Below are positions 63,666 through 64,000 of a stretch of 64,000 nt of DNA, in pieces; the stretch's first letter is position 1; each line of letters opens with the position of its first letter. Origin of the DNA: Serilophus lunatus (lineage: Eukaryota > Chordata > Aves > Passeriformes > Eurylaimidae); the NCBI GenBank assembly GCA_013399895.1, contig VXBA01005046.1:1625922-1689921 (forward strand), given 5' to 3'. Both the position numbers and the translations under genes were made by a program. The notes beneath the pieces were generated by a model. It was not told the origin of the DNA. It did no database searches and was given only the letters and a program-made list of their open reading frames with translations.

Positions 63666-64000
63666 CATTTAACAAGTGCATGTATTAAAACTCCCAACTG
63701 AAGAATACGTGGCTAGAACAGCCCAGTTGAATGCAGTCGACTTGAGTGGCAAAGGCTGTTTCGGAATTAAACTGGGCCAGAGGTACCATTTGGTGCTCTG
63801 GATTAGTGGGGAGCCAAACTTTGTAACAGATTTTCTTGCCTGAGAAATGCTCTTGTAAACTGTGTCTGGACTTAGTCCTTTTAAACTTCTGTCGATGGAA
63901 AAAATCCCAGTGAGTATTTTAAAATGGTATTTGAAAATAAATATAGGATATATAAAAATACTGAATAAGCAGCTGAGCAGGAGAAAACTCTAAGAAAAAT

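Noticed and set aside
1..64000. tRNA, rRNA, CRISPR array, bacterial operon, intact endogenous retrovirus or LTR pair
   Set aside because: None seen on either strand: no regularly spaced repeats, no cloverleaf-like gene noticed, no paired long repeats, and no gag/pol-like frames.

Overview
This 64 kb window looks like vertebrate, most likely avian, nuclear DNA that is mostly non-coding (intronic and/or intergenic). The base composition is AT-rich and CpG-poor. Open frames are short and scattered on both strands, with nothing longer than about 134 codons. There are no bacterial-style operons, ribosome binding sites, tRNAs or rRNAs. The only interspersed repeat I recognise with confidence is one old 3' fragment of a CR1 LINE at about 4.72-4.88 kb on the plus strand. 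Low repeat content with CR1 as the recognisable element fits a bird. A turtle or crocodilian is possible but less likely.

No gene can be named. The best coding evidence is on the minus strand. Two exon-like blocks at 17053-17354 (302 bp) and 15718-15984 (267 bp) have open frames running between splice-like borders, compatible phases and protein-like composition. Three weaker blocks at 24702-24769, 7467-7524 and 830-1005 (the last ending in a stop) can be joined to them without breaking phase. Together they give a testable model for the C-terminal 290 or so residues of an unrecognised protein, read right to left across the first 25 kb.

On the plus strand there are weaker exon-like blocks. The most interesting is a phase-matched pair at 26110-26187 and 26467-26504. 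Single candidates lie at 19028-19150, 50540-50603, 55300-55549 and 62800-62888. A 64 kb AT-rich window contains many chance splice-like sites, so all of these are hypotheses.

Layout: 0-25 kb holds the minus-strand exon model and the CR1 fragment. At 23.4 kb there is a long imperfect inverted repeat. From 26 to 64 kb there is AT-rich DNA with small GC-richer patches, most conspicuously at 40.2-41.1 and 42.2-42.8 kb. This part also contains short simple repeats, a degenerate 53 bp tandem duplication at 49.1 kb, a pyrimidine-rich stretch at 49.6-50.05 kb and a 36 bp alternating purine-pyrimidine run at 59.5 kb. I found no convincing novel system. The items most worth checking are the minus-strand gene model, the 23.4 kb inverted repeat and the 26 kb plus-strand exon pair.
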